DNA of 64,000 nucleotides, from assembly GCA_002307275.1 (NCBI GenBank), contig DBTX01000095.1, forward strand, positions 17,725 through 81,724, read 5' to 3'. The translations under genes were made by a program, and so were the position numbers. Source of the stretch: Hungateiclostridiaceae bacterium UBA1305. GTDB taxonomy: Bacteria > Bacillota > Clostridia > Acetivibrionales > DTU013. Positions 17,319-27,389 of this stretch are shown here, one piece after another (position 1 is the first letter of the stretch; the number at the start of each line of letters is the position of its first letter). The notes beneath the pieces are model-generated. The model did no database searches, was not told the origin of the DNA, and was given only the letters and a program-made list of their open reading frames with translations.

Positions 17319-18587
17319 TCATTTGCGTTTTGTAAAAAACTCATGACGAATACAATGAAACACCTGTGAGATTCCCAAAACCTCGGTTAGATACATTACA
17401 TTGATAAACCGTTTCATGGAATTCGCCACAGGTGAAGGCACGCTCATTTTAAACGGTCCCATGCGGATCTGAGCCACAGCGTAGTCGTTACCTATGCTGA
17501 TCATTACACCATGAAAAGATGGCTTATATTGTTTGGTACGCCCATTTCCCGTAACATCCGCAGCTATATTATCTGCCACTGCCTTCGCACTCTGCTCACA
17601 GTTTTCCACCATTTGCGGCACAGGTGATTTCTTGCCGGGCGGTAAATAAAACATATTGTCTCCGGCAACATAAACCGCAGTATCAGCCACTGAGCGGAGC
17701 AAACCGTCCTGAGTAATTCTTCCCCTGCCGCAGGATTCGACGTTCTTCGCCATAAACTGTGAAATGTCTGCGCATTCAATCCCGGCAGACCATATTACCG
17801 TTCCTGTCGGAAGCGAACTTTGTTTTCCGTTAATTTCCAGCACAATGGCGTTATCGTCCACCCGGATAACCTTAGCAGAAAACACAAGCGACACACCCAT
17901 ATCCTTAAGATGTTTTTCTACTTTATCTGAAAGCCGTTCCGGCAAATTGGGCACCGCTCTGGGAAGCGCATCCGCCATTACAATGTTAACCAATCCGTAA
18001 GGCAGCGAGTAACGTGCACAAAGAAGCCGGGCGTATTCCGCCAGTTCTCCTGCCAGTTCCACTCCCGTAAGCCCCGCACCCACCACGTGAAAGGTGAGCA
18101 GCCGTTGCTTTTCTGCCTGGGTTTCAATCTGGGTCTCAACCTGGGTTTCAGATGCTTTCAGAAATTGGGTCTCAATCTGTTTCTTTAAGCGAACGGCATC
18201 ATCAAGCGTCCAGAGAGGAAATACATTCTCACTTGCGCCGGGTATCCCGAAATAGCACGGCTTCGAACCAGCCGCAAGTACCAGGTAATCATAATCATAC
18301 ACCCCGGCTGTACCGGTAATCCGCTTTGCGGTACGGTCAATTTCCGTAATTGTATCAGTAATGATTCGTACCTTGCGGCGCGCAAATATTTTTTCAAGCG
18401 GAAACGCTATGCTTTGCGGGTCCATTCGCCCCGTTGCCGCCGCATGGATCTCGGTGCGCATCGTGTGATATGTATTACGGTCAATCAATGAAATCGAAAT
18501 GTCCTCAAGACTGCCAAGCTTTTTCTCCAGGTAAATTGCAGTCAACACTCCGGCATAGCCTGCACCGAGAACAACTACATGCTTCAA
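17319..18587 (-). CDS. ndh: Type II NADH dehydrogenase
   Basis: NDH-2 oxidises NADH and reduces quinone without pumping protons. The 422 residues hold the FAD dinucleotide-binding motif GAGYAGV near the N-terminus, the NAD-site GAGLTGVELAGEL around 170-185, and the FAD-tail motif VYAVAGD-like VAVYVAGDN. The C-terminal region (MKRFINVMYLTEVLG) is the amphipathic membrane anchor. Odd feature: between the two domains (about residues 143-160, bases 18110-18160) lies a repeat-rich insert with four ETQ units, apparently a slippage expansion in a surface loop. It lies between the prenyl synthase and menA genes, so demethylmenaquinone is its likely acceptor. Confidence 0.93.
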   Translation of the reverse strand: MKHVVVLGAGYAGVLTAIYLEKKLGSLEDISISLIDRNTYHTMRTEIHAAATGRMDPQSIAFPLEKIFARRKVRIITDTITEIDRTAKRITGTAGVYDYDYLVLAAGSKPCYFGIPGASENVFPLWTLDDAVRLKKQIETQFLKASETQVETQIETQAEKQRLLTFHVVGAGLTGVELAGELAEYARLLCARYSLPYGLVNIVMADALPRAVPNLPERLSDKVEKHLKDMGVSLVFSAKVIRVDDNAIVLEINGKQSSLPTGTVIWSAGIECADISQFMAKNVESCGRGRITQDGLLRSVADTAVYVAGDNMFYLPPGKKSPVPQMVENCEQSAKAVADNIAADVTGNGRTKQYKPSFHGVMISIGNDYAVAQIRMGPFKMSVPSPVANSMKRFINVMYLTEVLGISQVFHCIRHEFFTKRK

Positions 18588-18645
18588 ATTCTACGCCTCT
18601 CTCCATATGAAAATAAAAATAGAACCGGTTTTATGAATTTTTTGA

Positions 18646-19596
18646 CTATTGCTCCAGAACCCAACCTAGAAATGAATCAAATATATCAAACGCTTCGTTT
18701 TTTTCCAATTCGGCAAGCAGTGTCCGCGCGCCTTCGGCAATATTACGCATATACCTCCTGGTAAAGTCGACGCCTCCCGAAGCCCGGATCAATTCGTGTA
18801 TCTCCACATTCGCCGGACCGGCTGATGTCTTCAGCTCCGCAAGAGCACGCAGTCTTTCCCCTGTTTCTGGATGGGCAAACGCATATATGGCAGGCATCGT
18901 ATAAATACCCTGCAAAAAATCCTTCTGTGTGGGTTTATCCGATATCCCGTCAGGGACGCAGACATCCAGAAGGTCATCCCGGATCTGGAAAAGTATTCCG
19001 ATGCAGCTTCCCAGCATGGCATACTGCGCGGCTGTTTCTTCATCCGCATTTCCCTCCAGTGCGCCTACCCGGCACACAGCGGAAAACAGGGCGGCCGTTT
19101 TTCCGTTAATTCGTTCCACATACTGCTCTATTGTTACAGAAGCATTATAGTATTCACTTTTTTGAAGTATCTCGCCCGCGCACATCTCGGAAATCGATTG
19201 GGAAAACAGTTCGAGTGCACGGGTTGCACCTAAATGCGATAACGTCTGCATCACACGCGCGATCATCAAATCTCCCGCATAGACGGCGATGTCCTTTCCA
19301 AAGCGGCTTTGAATGGTAGGAAGGCCGCGTCTGCAGGTCGCATCGTCTATAATGTCATCATGTACCAAAGACGCCATATGTATGATTTCCGCACAGGCGG
19401 CAATATTTATGAGTCTTTCCGTGTTTTCGTTTCCCATCGCAAGCAGCATTGCAGGTCTTAATAATTTTCCCCTGCTTTTTAATACGGCACTTATCACCTT
19501 ATCAACATCGGGCGATGAAAAACAAAGCTGCCTGAGAATACATCTTCCTACGCTGACAAGGCCTGATTCAATGCGTGCACTTTTTTGAATCTGCAA
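18646..19596 (-). CDS. Polyprenyl-diphosphate synthase (HepT/DmkB-like)
   Basis: A trans-prenyl chain elongase that supplies the side chain of menaquinone. The 316 residues contain the first Asp-rich motif LVHDDIIDDA and the second QIRDDLLDV, with GKLLRPAM and NGKTAALF in the expected places. Chain length cannot be told from sequence, but its neighbours ndh and menA indicate menaquinone use. The gene ends in TAG followed four codons later by TAA. Confidence 0.92.
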   Translation of the reverse strand: MQIQKSARIESGLVSVGRCILRQLCFSSPDVDKVISAVLKSRGKLLRPAMLLAMGNENTERLINIAACAEIIHMASLVHDDIIDDATCRRGLPTIQSRFGKDIAVYAGDLMIARVMQTLSHLGATRALELFSQSISEMCAGEILQKSEYYNASVTIEQYVERINGKTAALFSAVCRVGALEGNADEETAAQYAMLGSCIGILFQIRDDLLDVCVPDGISDKPTQKDFLQGIYTMPAIYAFAHPETGERLRALAELKTSAGPANVEIHELIRASGGVDFTRRYMRNIAEGARTLLAELEKNEAFDIFDSFLGWVLEQ

Positions 19597-19652
19597 TGCT
19601 TTTCGCCCCCTGTTCTCCGTTATATTTTCCGTTTAAAACTTCTTAATTGCCA

Positions 19653-19691
19653 TATTGGGGCACAAGCGCTATCGCTGCATGTACCCCAATA
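19653..19691. terminator. Hairpin downstream of dctP
   Basis: TATTGGGG pairs with CCCCAATA, with an inner AGCG/CGCT arm. It lies between the dctP stop and the polyprenyl synthase start. No U-run follows on either strand, so termination is only probable. Confidence 0.45.
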
Positions 19692-19767
19692 TTCAGCATC
19701 TTTCTTTGCCCTGCTCTTTCTATAGTATCAAATACTGTTAGTATCAAATACTGTCGAAAGCGGTGAT

Positions 19768-20913
19768 TTACTTGATTGCCTCGGAAACCAACTGCATCAG
19801 CTTGTCATAAGCCGCCTGGACATCGATGCCCTTTGCCTTGGCATCTTCAATCCACTTATCGTTGGCTTTTGTTGCGTAAGGAGCCCACGCAGCCATTTCA
19901 GTCGCATTAAGAGTGTAGATCTTTTCACCCTCGTCAAGTGCAAGCTGACGCGCTTTTGATTCTATGCCCAAATCATAATCTGAAAGCTTTACTGCGCACT
20001 CCGTATAAGCATCGGTTATAATTTTCTGGTATTCCTCAGGGAGTGATTTCCACTTGTTAAGATTGATTACGAAGCCTCTCGCCTGCAGTTCAATTCCGCC
20101 TGCGCCGAACTCAGTATGAAATTTGGTGAGTTCGTTCAGTTTATTGCTCTCCCAGGAATTCCAGTGGGTGGACATCGCTTCGATCAATCCGGACTGGAGG
20201 CTGGTGTAACGCTCGGAAGTGGAGAGCTTAACCGCACTGCCGCCGATTTCATTGTAAAGTAGCATATCGGCTCCGGTTGCTCCGATATTTTTGCCCTTGA
20301 TATCTTCAGGCTTGATATAGAAACCTTTGGTGCTGTGAAGATGACGTCCAGGGGTTGCGTCGATGCTCAGCCAATGGGCGCCGGCTTTTTCCATTTCCTC
20401 CTGGATTCCAGGTACGGTATCCAGGAGCTCCTGATAAATTGCAGTCATTTTGTCAACCTTCGGAGCGCCTTCCGGATACAGACGGTCCCAAAGCAGGGGC
20501 CATATCTGTGTTGTTTCTGTCATTGCCGACAGCATATAACTGATATCGGACATACCCTGACATACGCCGTTCAGCATCTCGGAATATTTTACAAGACTTT
20601 CGGAAAAGTATGTATTGATTTTGACGGCGCCTTTTGTTTCCTGAAAAATTTTATCGGCAGCATCCTGAGGAAATTTGCTGATAGCAAGACTGGCCGGGTT
20701 CTGGTCCGCATAGCTCAGTTCAAAGAGCGGTTTGGTATAAAATCCATTGGCATCCTTTCCAGATTCCGCCGGTTCTGAAACAGATGACGCTGCCGTTGCT
20801 GTTGATGTTACTGCCGCTGTTGATGCCGGTTCTTCGGTTTTCGTTCCGGTGCATCCTGCAAAGAGAACCAGAGACATACATACCACAAGAATAACTGCTA
20901 CTGCTTTTTTCAT
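19768..20913 (-). CDS. dctP: TRAP transporter solute-binding lipoprotein DctP
   Basis: The extracellular receptor of a tripartite ATP-independent transporter for carboxylates. The 381 residues start with a lipoprotein signal (hydrophobic stretch then LFAGC, lipid-modified Cys at about 20), a Ser/Thr/Ala linker to about residue 55, then the DctP fold, including a GRHLHSTKGF stretch and the conserved helix-hinge region. A typical DctP has an Arg that binds the ligand carboxylate; the substrate cannot be named from sequence. It is encoded downstream of dctQ and dctM. Confidence 0.93.
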   Translation of the reverse strand: MKKAVAVILVVCMSLVLFAGCTGTKTEEPASTAAVTSTATAASSVSEPAESGKDANGFYTKPLFELSYADQNPASLAISKFPQDAADKIFQETKGAVKINTYFSESLVKYSEMLNGVCQGMSDISYMLSAMTETTQIWPLLWDRLYPEGAPKVDKMTAIYQELLDTVPGIQEEMEKAGAHWLSIDATPGRHLHSTKGFYIKPEDIKGKNIGATGADMLLYNEIGGSAVKLSTSERYTSLQSGLIEAMSTHWNSWESNKLNELTKFHTEFGAGGIELQARGFVINLNKWKSLPEEYQKIITDAYTECAVKLSDYDLGIESKARQLALDEGEKIYTLNATEMAAWAPYATKANDKWIEDAKAKGIDVQAAYDKLMQLVSEAIK

Positions 20914-21089
20914 GATTACCCCTCCTAAATTTTGTAGTTGCTTCTTTATTGCATTTTATTGCTATCAGCGGCTTTCAGGAGTCCTTCCAGGAATAGTCTC
21001 CGAAAAATCGCCAAAAATTATTACTAATAACACTGACACTTTTAAAACGTCCCATAAATCAAAATGGAAGGATTCTGTATCCCTACTTC

Positions 21090-22382
21090 TTAAAGCAGAA
21101 TCGTAGTAATCACCGGGAATGCTATAATAAGGCTGAGATGGACAACGTCAGAGAGAATAAACGGTATGACTCCTTTAAATACTGTTCCTGTTGGAACATT
21201 GATGGCTGAAGATACAACAAAGCAGTTAAGCCCGTAAGGCGGGGATATCATACCCATTTCCGCCAGCTTGACGCACAAAATGCCAAACCAGATCGGGTTG
21301 AATCCAAGACCGATAATTGTCGGGAATATTATAGGGACGGTAAGGATCAGGCATGAGGTAATGTCAAGGAAGCAGCCTGCAATCAGGTAAAAGACAATGA
21401 CAATCGCCAGTACCACCCATTTGGAAACTTGCATGTCCGCTACAAGAACGCTTAACTCCGCAGGAAGACGGCTCATGGTCAAAAACCGTGTAAAGATATA
21501 TGCGCCAGCCATCGTAAAGGCAATCATCGCCCCATTCCGGCAGGTGTCCACGATGGATTCCATGAATACCTTTTTTGACATTTTTCTTAAAACCATTGCT
21601 ATCGCAAAAGCGCCAACGCAGCCTATGGCCGCTGCTTCAGTCGGCGTAAAGAATCCGCCGTACAGCCCGCCGATAACGAAAACGATCAAAAACACGATCT
21701 GCCATACGCCTTTGAGCGAACCCACTTTTTCTTTCATTGCAAATCTTGAATTGGAAACATTTGGAGCGAGACTCGGCCAGATCCGCACAATGATTTGTAT
21801 GGTGATGATATACAGCACGCACTGTAAAACGCCCGGAATGATACCGGCGATAAAGAGCTGTCCGATAGATGTCTCCGTAATCATACCAAATATGCACATG
21901 TTCATGCTTGGGGGTATTAAAATACCGATGGTGCCGCCTGCCGCAAATACGCCGGCGGAAAGGGAATCGGCATACTTGTGCCGCTTGAGTTCGGGATATG
22001 CAAGCTTTCCCATTGTAACCGCCTCCGCGGCGCTGGATCCGCAGACCGCGGCAAAGACTCCGCAGGCGACAACCGTCGCAATCGCAAGCCCGCCTTTTAT
22101 TCTGCCCAGCCATTTGCTGGCCGCGTCAAACAAGCCCTCGCCCATACCTGTATTGGAGATAATGACGCCCATCAGGGTAAACAGCGGCAATACCGCAAAC
22201 GTATAGGTTGCAAGCTGGGTATACGGTTCCATTCCGACCATCGTCAGGGCCATGGGCCATCCGCGCACCAGCGCAAAACCGATCAGGCCGACAACAGAGA
22301 GGACCGCGCCCACCCAAACCCTGCAGAACATCAGAACCAGGACAATAATAAGGCCAATGATACCTATGGTTTGAGAACTCAT
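21090..22382 (-). CDS. dctM: TRAP transporter large permease DctM
   Basis: The channel subunit of the TRAP system, driven by a sodium or proton gradient. The 430 residues have about twelve hydrophobic segments and the family blocks AVCGSSAAEAVTMG, PPSMNMCIFG and the C-terminal SPPYGLNCFV. The start overlaps the dctQ stop (ATG within the final bases), typical of the QM pair. Confidence 0.95.
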   Translation of the reverse strand: MSSQTIGIIGLIIVLVLMFCRVWVGAVLSVVGLIGFALVRGWPMALTMVGMEPYTQLATYTFAVLPLFTLMGVIISNTGMGEGLFDAASKWLGRIKGGLAIATVVACGVFAAVCGSSAAEAVTMGKLAYPELKRHKYADSLSAGVFAAGGTIGILIPPSMNMCIFGMITETSIGQLFIAGIIPGVLQCVLYIITIQIIVRIWPSLAPNVSNSRFAMKEKVGSLKGVWQIVFLIVFVIGGLYGGFFTPTEAAAIGCVGAFAIAMVLRKMSKKVFMESIVDTCRNGAMIAFTMAGAYIFTRFLTMSRLPAELSVLVADMQVSKWVVLAIVIVFYLIAGCFLDITSCLILTVPIIFPTIIGLGFNPIWFGILCVKLAEMGMISPPYGLNCFVVSSAINVPTGTVFKGVIPFILSDVVHLSLIIAFPVITTILL

Positions 22383-22912
22383 TATTTAACGGCCTCCTTT
22401 CTTTGAAATAGCTTAAGTATCAGTAATACCGTACTCAGGGTCATAAGAAGGTAGGCAAACGCTACAGCAAAGTAAAATGGATAAACAGGAATTTTGCTGA
22501 TATAGCCGGCAGTACCTGCCGTTTTCATTAAAAATCCCTGAACCACGGATTGCTGTGCAATAATAAAGGTGATAAATATTACGATCAGATAGTTTAATAT
22601 GTCAAAAAACTTCTGTGCTTTTTTGGGCAGCTGCTCAACTACTACTTCCACCTTGATATGCTGCATAGCCATTGTACAGACACCCAACCCCATAAATGCG
22701 ATTCCGGAGGTAAAACACTCAACCAACTCCGAAGTGCCGGGAATAGGAAAGTGAAAAAACGTCCTTCCCGCTACATCAATAAAAATCATGAGTACAACAA
22801 AAACCAGACATACCCCCGCGATGGCTAACAAAACCTTGTTGATGGACTTTATAATCCAGTCCAGTGTACCAATAAATCCCTTCCGGTCACCTATAGCTTT
22901 GCTTTCATTCAC
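22382..22912 (-). CDS. dctQ: TRAP transporter small permease DctQ
   Basis: A 176-residue membrane protein with four spans and the DctQ signature region (DVAGRTFFHFPIPGTSELVE). It pairs with DctM, whose gene overlaps its stop codon. Confidence 0.93.
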   Translation of the reverse strand: MNESKAIGDRKGFIGTLDWIIKSINKVLLAIAGVCLVFVVLMIFIDVAGRTFFHFPIPGTSELVECFTSGIAFMGLGVCTMAMQHIKVEVVVEQLPKKAQKFFDILNYLIVIFITFIIAQQSVVQGFLMKTAGTAGYISKIPVYPFYFAVAFAYLLMTLSTVLLILKLFQRKEAVK

Positions 22913-23011
22913 TTATAGACCGCTCCCTTCATTGTCTAGTAGCTTCTCTTGTCAACATACGTCGTAGTTCTCTTCCCGTTATCAACCCCCTTATGTACAG
23001 GCAGCTTATTT

Positions 23012-23677
23012 CTATGTTTTCTGCATGTTTATAGCTTCCATTAAGCTCATACCGTTTTTGATTGCTTCCATAATCAGTTTTTCTTTCTCTTCCTTTTCCA
23101 GCGCCAATTTCAGTATTTCTTCGCACTGCCCGGCCGGCACTGCGGCAACGCCATTATCATCAGCCATAATAATATCTCCGGGATGTATGCTGATACCGTT
23201 GCAGAGTACAGGCCGGTTTAAGGATACAAGCTTCATTTTGCCCACGCCGGAGAAAGGCACGAAGTGGCGCGCAAAGACAGGCATTCCCAACTCACGAAGA
23301 CTTTCCACATCCCTTACGCCGCCATCTACGAGAACACCGGCAGCACCTCTTTTTTTGAGGTACGTCGCGGTCAAATCACCAAGTGAAGCTGTCGGGGCGC
23401 CGCCGTTATCAAAAACAGCCACATCACCCTCATTAATCAGAGCTGCAATCTGTTCAAAATTATAGTCACTTTTTTCAAAATCTCCCCTGTTTCCATTCGC
23501 TACTTTAATGGTAACAGCAAAACCCACAAGTCTTTTCCCTGATATTGTCTGGCGGAAACCAAAAAATACCCTGTTTGCAATTCCAAGCTGCTCAAAAATA
23601 TCACTGACGGTAGTTACAGAGACACTGCTAAAGCCACACAATATATCTTTACGCAGACACTTTGTTTTCTCTTGCAT
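23012..23677 (-). CDS. RraA-like protein (possible 4-hydroxy-4-methyl-2-oxoglutarate aldolase)
   Basis: The family includes class II HMG/CHA aldolases, which release pyruvate, and RNase E inhibitor RraA. The 221 residues show GGVRDVESL, with the Arg-Asp pair that binds substrate and metal in the aldolases, and DDNGVAAVP. Bacillota lack classical RNase E, so the aldolase reading is preferred. It lies between the TRAP genes and the fumarate-reductase-like gene, which suggests that it acts on the imported acid. It ends TAG-AAA-TAA, a tandem stop. Confidence 0.78.
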   Translation of the reverse strand: MQEKTKCLRKDILCGFSSVSVTTVSDIFEQLGIANRVFFGFRQTISGKRLVGFAVTIKVANGNRGDFEKSDYNFEQIAALINEGDVAVFDNGGAPTASLGDLTATYLKKRGAAGVLVDGGVRDVESLRELGMPVFARHFVPFSGVGKMKLVSLNRPVLCNGISIHPGDIIMADDNGVAAVPAGQCEEILKLALEKEEKEKLIMEAIKNGMSLMEAINMQKT

Positions 23678-23713
23678 TGATCTTCCTCCCGCAAAATATT
23701 ATAATGGCGATGT

Positions 23714-25231
23714 TTATTTATCAAATTCATCCGAATCCAAATATGAAACCGCATTCCGGCCGGCCATACGCCCACTGTTTACAGCAAAGCCCATTGTGCT
23801 CCCCGGTAACGCAAAGCAGTAGCTGTCACCAAAAATAGAACAGGCATCCGTACCGCAGGCATACAGGCCCGGAATAGGCTTTCCTTCGTGTGTCAGCACA
23901 CGAAGCTCATCATTGATTTTAATGCCTCCAAGTGAACCATAGCCCGCCGGACATTGTTTACACGCATAGTATCTTGGGCCGGTAATGGGACGTAAATACC
24001 TGGGGCTTTTATTAAAGAACCGGTCTCCGTCGCGGCAGGATTTGTTATATTCTTCAACGGCAGCCTTGAGTTCTGCGGTGTCGATACCGGTCATCTCCGC
24101 CAGTTCGTCAATAGAATCTGCCACATACAACCCCTTGGCAGCCTCTGCATCAATATTTTGAAGGTGTCCGAGCGGAGTACCCTGCTTCGACTCTCCGCTG
24201 AGGAATTCCGCGAGTTCCCTGTCCCAGTTCTCGATGGTGTGTACATTGTGTTGCACCGTAAAATAGTCCAAACCGTTCTTTTTGTAATAGTTCAGGATAT
24301 TATCATCAATAATGCTGAACCCGCAGCGTTTGGTTTGGCGTGCTATCGCATTACCAGTAAATACGGTGTTGTTCATCAGTTCTTCGTTGAAAAAGCGCTT
24401 TCCTTCCAGATTGACCATCAGATTGGGCTGACGCATCACTTCACTGAGTGTCTTGTACAGATTGGACACGCCCGGTGAGTTATAAGTCATCTCAATGCCT
24501 ACCTCTGTCTTACCCGCTCCAGCTTCCCATGCCATTCGGATCCCATCGCCCGTCACACCGGGAATACGGAAGGAAAAGAGATCCCTGCCCCATTCGAAGC
24601 CTGTATACTGACGGATCATATCCGGGTTGTCACCAAAGCCTCCCGTAGCAATAATGATGCAATCGCATTCCGCAACAATCTCCTCACCATCTTCATCTAC
24701 CGCTATCACACCGGAGGCACGCCCGTCCTTTATAAGAATCTTTTTAACCGGAGTCTTGTAATGGAACTGTACGCCCAGTTCTTCCGCCCTGTCCGTCATG
24801 GTTTTTACCATTGCCGAACTGGCACGCTGCGCAGGCACATTGCTCCCCGGCACCTTTACAATGTGCCAGGTCGGGTTGGAATGGTTATAATACTTGAAGG
24901 CGCCCAGAAATTCCACTCCCATGCTCTCCAGCCACTCGACCGTATTGGCGGAAAGATCATAATATTTACGCACAAGACGGGCATCCACCCTCCAGTGGGT
25001 ATATTCCATAAAAATTTTAAACGCGTCATCCGGTGTAAAATCGATCATCTGATTTTTCTGATGACGGGACCCTGCGGCAAACAGGCCCATACCCATATTT
25101 GCCGCTCCTCCGGTCGTATTGCTCTTTTCAAAAACGATAACGCCAGCGTCCTGCTCTGCTGCTGAAATTGCAGCAGCAAGCCCGGATAACCCACCGGCAA
25201 TGACTATAACATCCGCTTCAACCTTTTTCAT
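23714..25231 (-). CDS. Fumarate-reductase-like FAD flavoprotein
   Basis: An FAD enzyme of the fumarate reductase/3-ketosteroid dehydrogenase family that reduces or forms C=C bonds. The 505 residues include an N-terminal FAD motif (VIVIAGGLSGLAAA), TGGAANMGMG, the FAD-domain return IIIATGGFGDN and a C-terminal block GLYACGTDACSIFGDSY. No signal peptide, heme-binding domain or FMN-binding domain is present, so it is cytoplasmic and needs a soluble donor. ATG 25231 is chosen because GGGAG lies 7 nt upstream; an earlier in-frame codon adds 12 non-conserved residues. Likely works with the adjacent enoate-reductase-like protein or the RraA aldolase. Confidence 0.85.
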   Translation of the reverse strand: MKKVEADVIVIAGGLSGLAAAISAAEQDAGVIVFEKSNTTGGAANMGMGLFAAGSRHQKNQMIDFTPDDAFKIFMEYTHWRVDARLVRKYYDLSANTVEWLESMGVEFLGAFKYYNHSNPTWHIVKVPGSNVPAQRASSAMVKTMTDRAEELGVQFHYKTPVKKILIKDGRASGVIAVDEDGEEIVAECDCIIIATGGFGDNPDMIRQYTGFEWGRDLFSFRIPGVTGDGIRMAWEAGAGKTEVGIEMTYNSPGVSNLYKTLSEVMRQPNLMVNLEGKRFFNEELMNNTVFTGNAIARQTKRCGFSIIDDNILNYYKKNGLDYFTVQHNVHTIENWDRELAEFLSGESKQGTPLGHLQNIDAEAAKGLYVADSIDELAEMTGIDTAELKAAVEEYNKSCRDGDRFFNKSPRYLRPITGPRYYACKQCPAGYGSLGGIKINDELRVLTHEGKPIPGLYACGTDACSIFGDSYCFALPGSTMGFAVNSGRMAGRNAVSYLDSDEFDK

Positions 25232-25263
25232 GATCTGACTCCCTTTCGTCCGATACTTTACTA

Positions 25264-27369
25264 TCAAATGTCACGGGCAACCAAGGTTCCTGCAGCTATC
25301 GCGTCAACTATCAAAAGAGGTTCTTTGCAGTCACCGACAGCATATAGCTCGGGCACCCTGCCCTTTAGCAAGACATACAGGTATGGATCCGGGACCGAAG
25401 GAACGGCAGGCACCACCGAGTCTGCCCGGAAGGTGACTGTTTCCCCCTCTTTCGTGACCGCTTTTACTCCTCCTGCAATGACCTCAATATCTTTCACCCC
25501 GGTCAGCATCTTAACCCCTTTGCGTTCAAACCATTCAACCAATAGTCTCCGAAGCGCCGGCACAATGCCAAGGCCCAGGGTATCTCCCGTTTCCAGAATG
25601 GTAACCCTGCGATTCCGGCGGACAAAGAACTCGCCCAACTCGCAGCCGTGCATACTGCCGCCCAGGATTACAACATTTTTCCCCAGGGGCATCCATATGT
25701 TGGTAAGCATGCCGAGTATTTTTATGGGGAAAATCTTCAACGCGAGCTTTAACATTGCATGGAGCTTTACGTTATCAACTACAACGCGGTTTTTTATACC
25801 TTTTACGTCAGCGCTCCCCAGGATACCCCCGGTCGCAATAATAACCGCGTCCGGTTTTTCTGCGAGTACATTCTCTACAGTCGCCTTTGTATAAAGCCTT
25901 ACTTTGACATGATGCATTTCCAATTGATTGACATAATACTTAATGACGGCAGGTATATCTTCAAATTCCAGGCCCTTTACCAGTGAAGCCAAGGGTAAAA
26001 GCCCTCCAAGATTGCCTGCCTTCTCGAACAGAACAACTTCGTGGCCTCGTATTGCCGCCGTCCGCGCCGCCGCCATGCCGCCGGGGCCGCCGCCAACTAC
26101 CAGAACCTTCTTTTTCTTATGCGCGGGTGTGATTTGATACGGCTGATCTGTTCCCATAAAAGCATTAATTCTGCACCGGCGGTTAACACGCTGCGGATCA
26201 AGGCAGGTAAGACACGACGAGCAAGGCGCCACCTCTGATTCTCTGCCATTTAACACTTTATCCGGATATTCCGGATCCGCAAACAGACGCCGTGTCATAC
26301 CGATCAAATCGGCCTTTCCCTCGCTCACCAGCTGTTCGCCCAGCTTTGCATCCAGCCTTCCGACCACGAGCACCGGTATCTTTAGAATCTTTTTTAATTC
26401 CCCGCTCAGAATACGGTTGGCTCCCACGCCTTTTCCCGCAGTATAGTATTCTTCAGGAAACTGGCTGACCGGAACCGGCGGTTCGGGATAAAAGAATTTA
26501 TCCGGAAGATATCCACCCTGATGATAACCCAGCCAGTGGCTTCTTACATGAATTGCATCGACACCGGCTTCTTCCAGTAATACCGCAATCCGTTTGGCAT
26601 CGTCAAACGTCAGACAGGTGCTGTTTTCAATACCGATAGCCTGTCCCATCTCAATGCCGTTCATACACACCATAACCGGGAACTCCGCCCCATTACGGTA
26701 TTTGATCTCCTTTACAACTTCTGTCAGAAAGCGTGAGCGGTTTTCCACACTTCCGCCGTATTCATCGGTTCTCTTGTTCCAGAACGGTGAGAGGAAGTTA
26801 TGGAACAGATGGCTGCTGGCCGCATTGATATCGATACCATCAAACCCTGCCTTCTTGATGCGTACCGCCGCAGATGCGAATTTTTCCACCAAAGCGTGTA
26901 TCTCCTCAACTGTCAGTGGATGCGGAGCATCGCGGTGCATATCCGTTGCCAGGTCGAGTTTTGTATCCGACGCGCCGATCGGTGGTCCTACATAAACCGG
27001 CTCCTGCGTTGGAAAAAGCGGATTCATCCACGGTCCCTCATGTATCATTTGCATAAACGCAGGGCAGCTATACTTATGAATCGCATCAGCCAATTCCTTC
27101 ATTCCGGGTAAATACTTATCGTCGTCGATACGATACCGGCAATGCCAGCGGGCGCCTTGCGGATAGTCGACTGTCGGCGCTTCAACAATTAACATCCCGA
27201 CCCCGCCTTTGGCAATTGCCTCATAGAATGCCAGCGTTCTGGAGTTCATGTGTGTTTCATTTTCGTCCCAATACCACATGGATGCCCCTGTTTTAACAAT
27301 ACGGTTTCTGAGCTTGCAGGATCCGATATAAGTTTGTTCACTTAGCCTTTTATAGCCTGTAGAACTCAT
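25264..27369 (-). CDS. Enoate/2,4-dienoyl-CoA reductase-like Fe-S flavoprotein
   Basis: These enzymes have an FMN TIM-barrel (OYE fold, about 1-370), a [4Fe-4S] cluster and an FAD/NAD(P)H domain (about 415-701). The cluster ligands read CSSCLTC then Cys about eleven residues on (NRRCRINAF). The FAD motif is VLVVGGGPGGMAAA; the second nucleotide motif is VVILGGSMHGCELGEF. Length (701) is a little above FadH. It would reduce an activated C=C bond with NAD(P)H. Such enzymes in anaerobes act on enoates, cinnamates or bile acids; the substrate here is unknown. Confidence 0.87.
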   Translation of the reverse strand: MSSTGYKRLSEQTYIGSCKLRNRIVKTGASMWYWDENETHMNSRTLAFYEAIAKGGVGMLIVEAPTVDYPQGARWHCRYRIDDDKYLPGMKELADAIHKYSCPAFMQMIHEGPWMNPLFPTQEPVYVGPPIGASDTKLDLATDMHRDAPHPLTVEEIHALVEKFASAAVRIKKAGFDGIDINAASSHLFHNFLSPFWNKRTDEYGGSVENRSRFLTEVVKEIKYRNGAEFPVMVCMNGIEMGQAIGIENSTCLTFDDAKRIAVLLEEAGVDAIHVRSHWLGYHQGGYLPDKFFYPEPPVPVSQFPEEYYTAGKGVGANRILSGELKKILKIPVLVVGRLDAKLGEQLVSEGKADLIGMTRRLFADPEYPDKVLNGRESEVAPCSSCLTCLDPQRVNRRCRINAFMGTDQPYQITPAHKKKKVLVVGGGPGGMAAARTAAIRGHEVVLFEKAGNLGGLLPLASLVKGLEFEDIPAVIKYYVNQLEMHHVKVRLYTKATVENVLAEKPDAVIIATGGILGSADVKGIKNRVVVDNVKLHAMLKLALKIFPIKILGMLTNIWMPLGKNVVILGGSMHGCELGEFFVRRNRRVTILETGDTLGLGIVPALRRLLVEWFERKGVKMLTGVKDIEVIAGGVKAVTKEGETVTFRADSVVPAVPSVPDPYLYVLLKGRVPELYAVGDCKEPLLIVDAIAAGTLVARDI

Positions 27370-27389
27370 ACGCTCTCCTCCGTCCTAAA

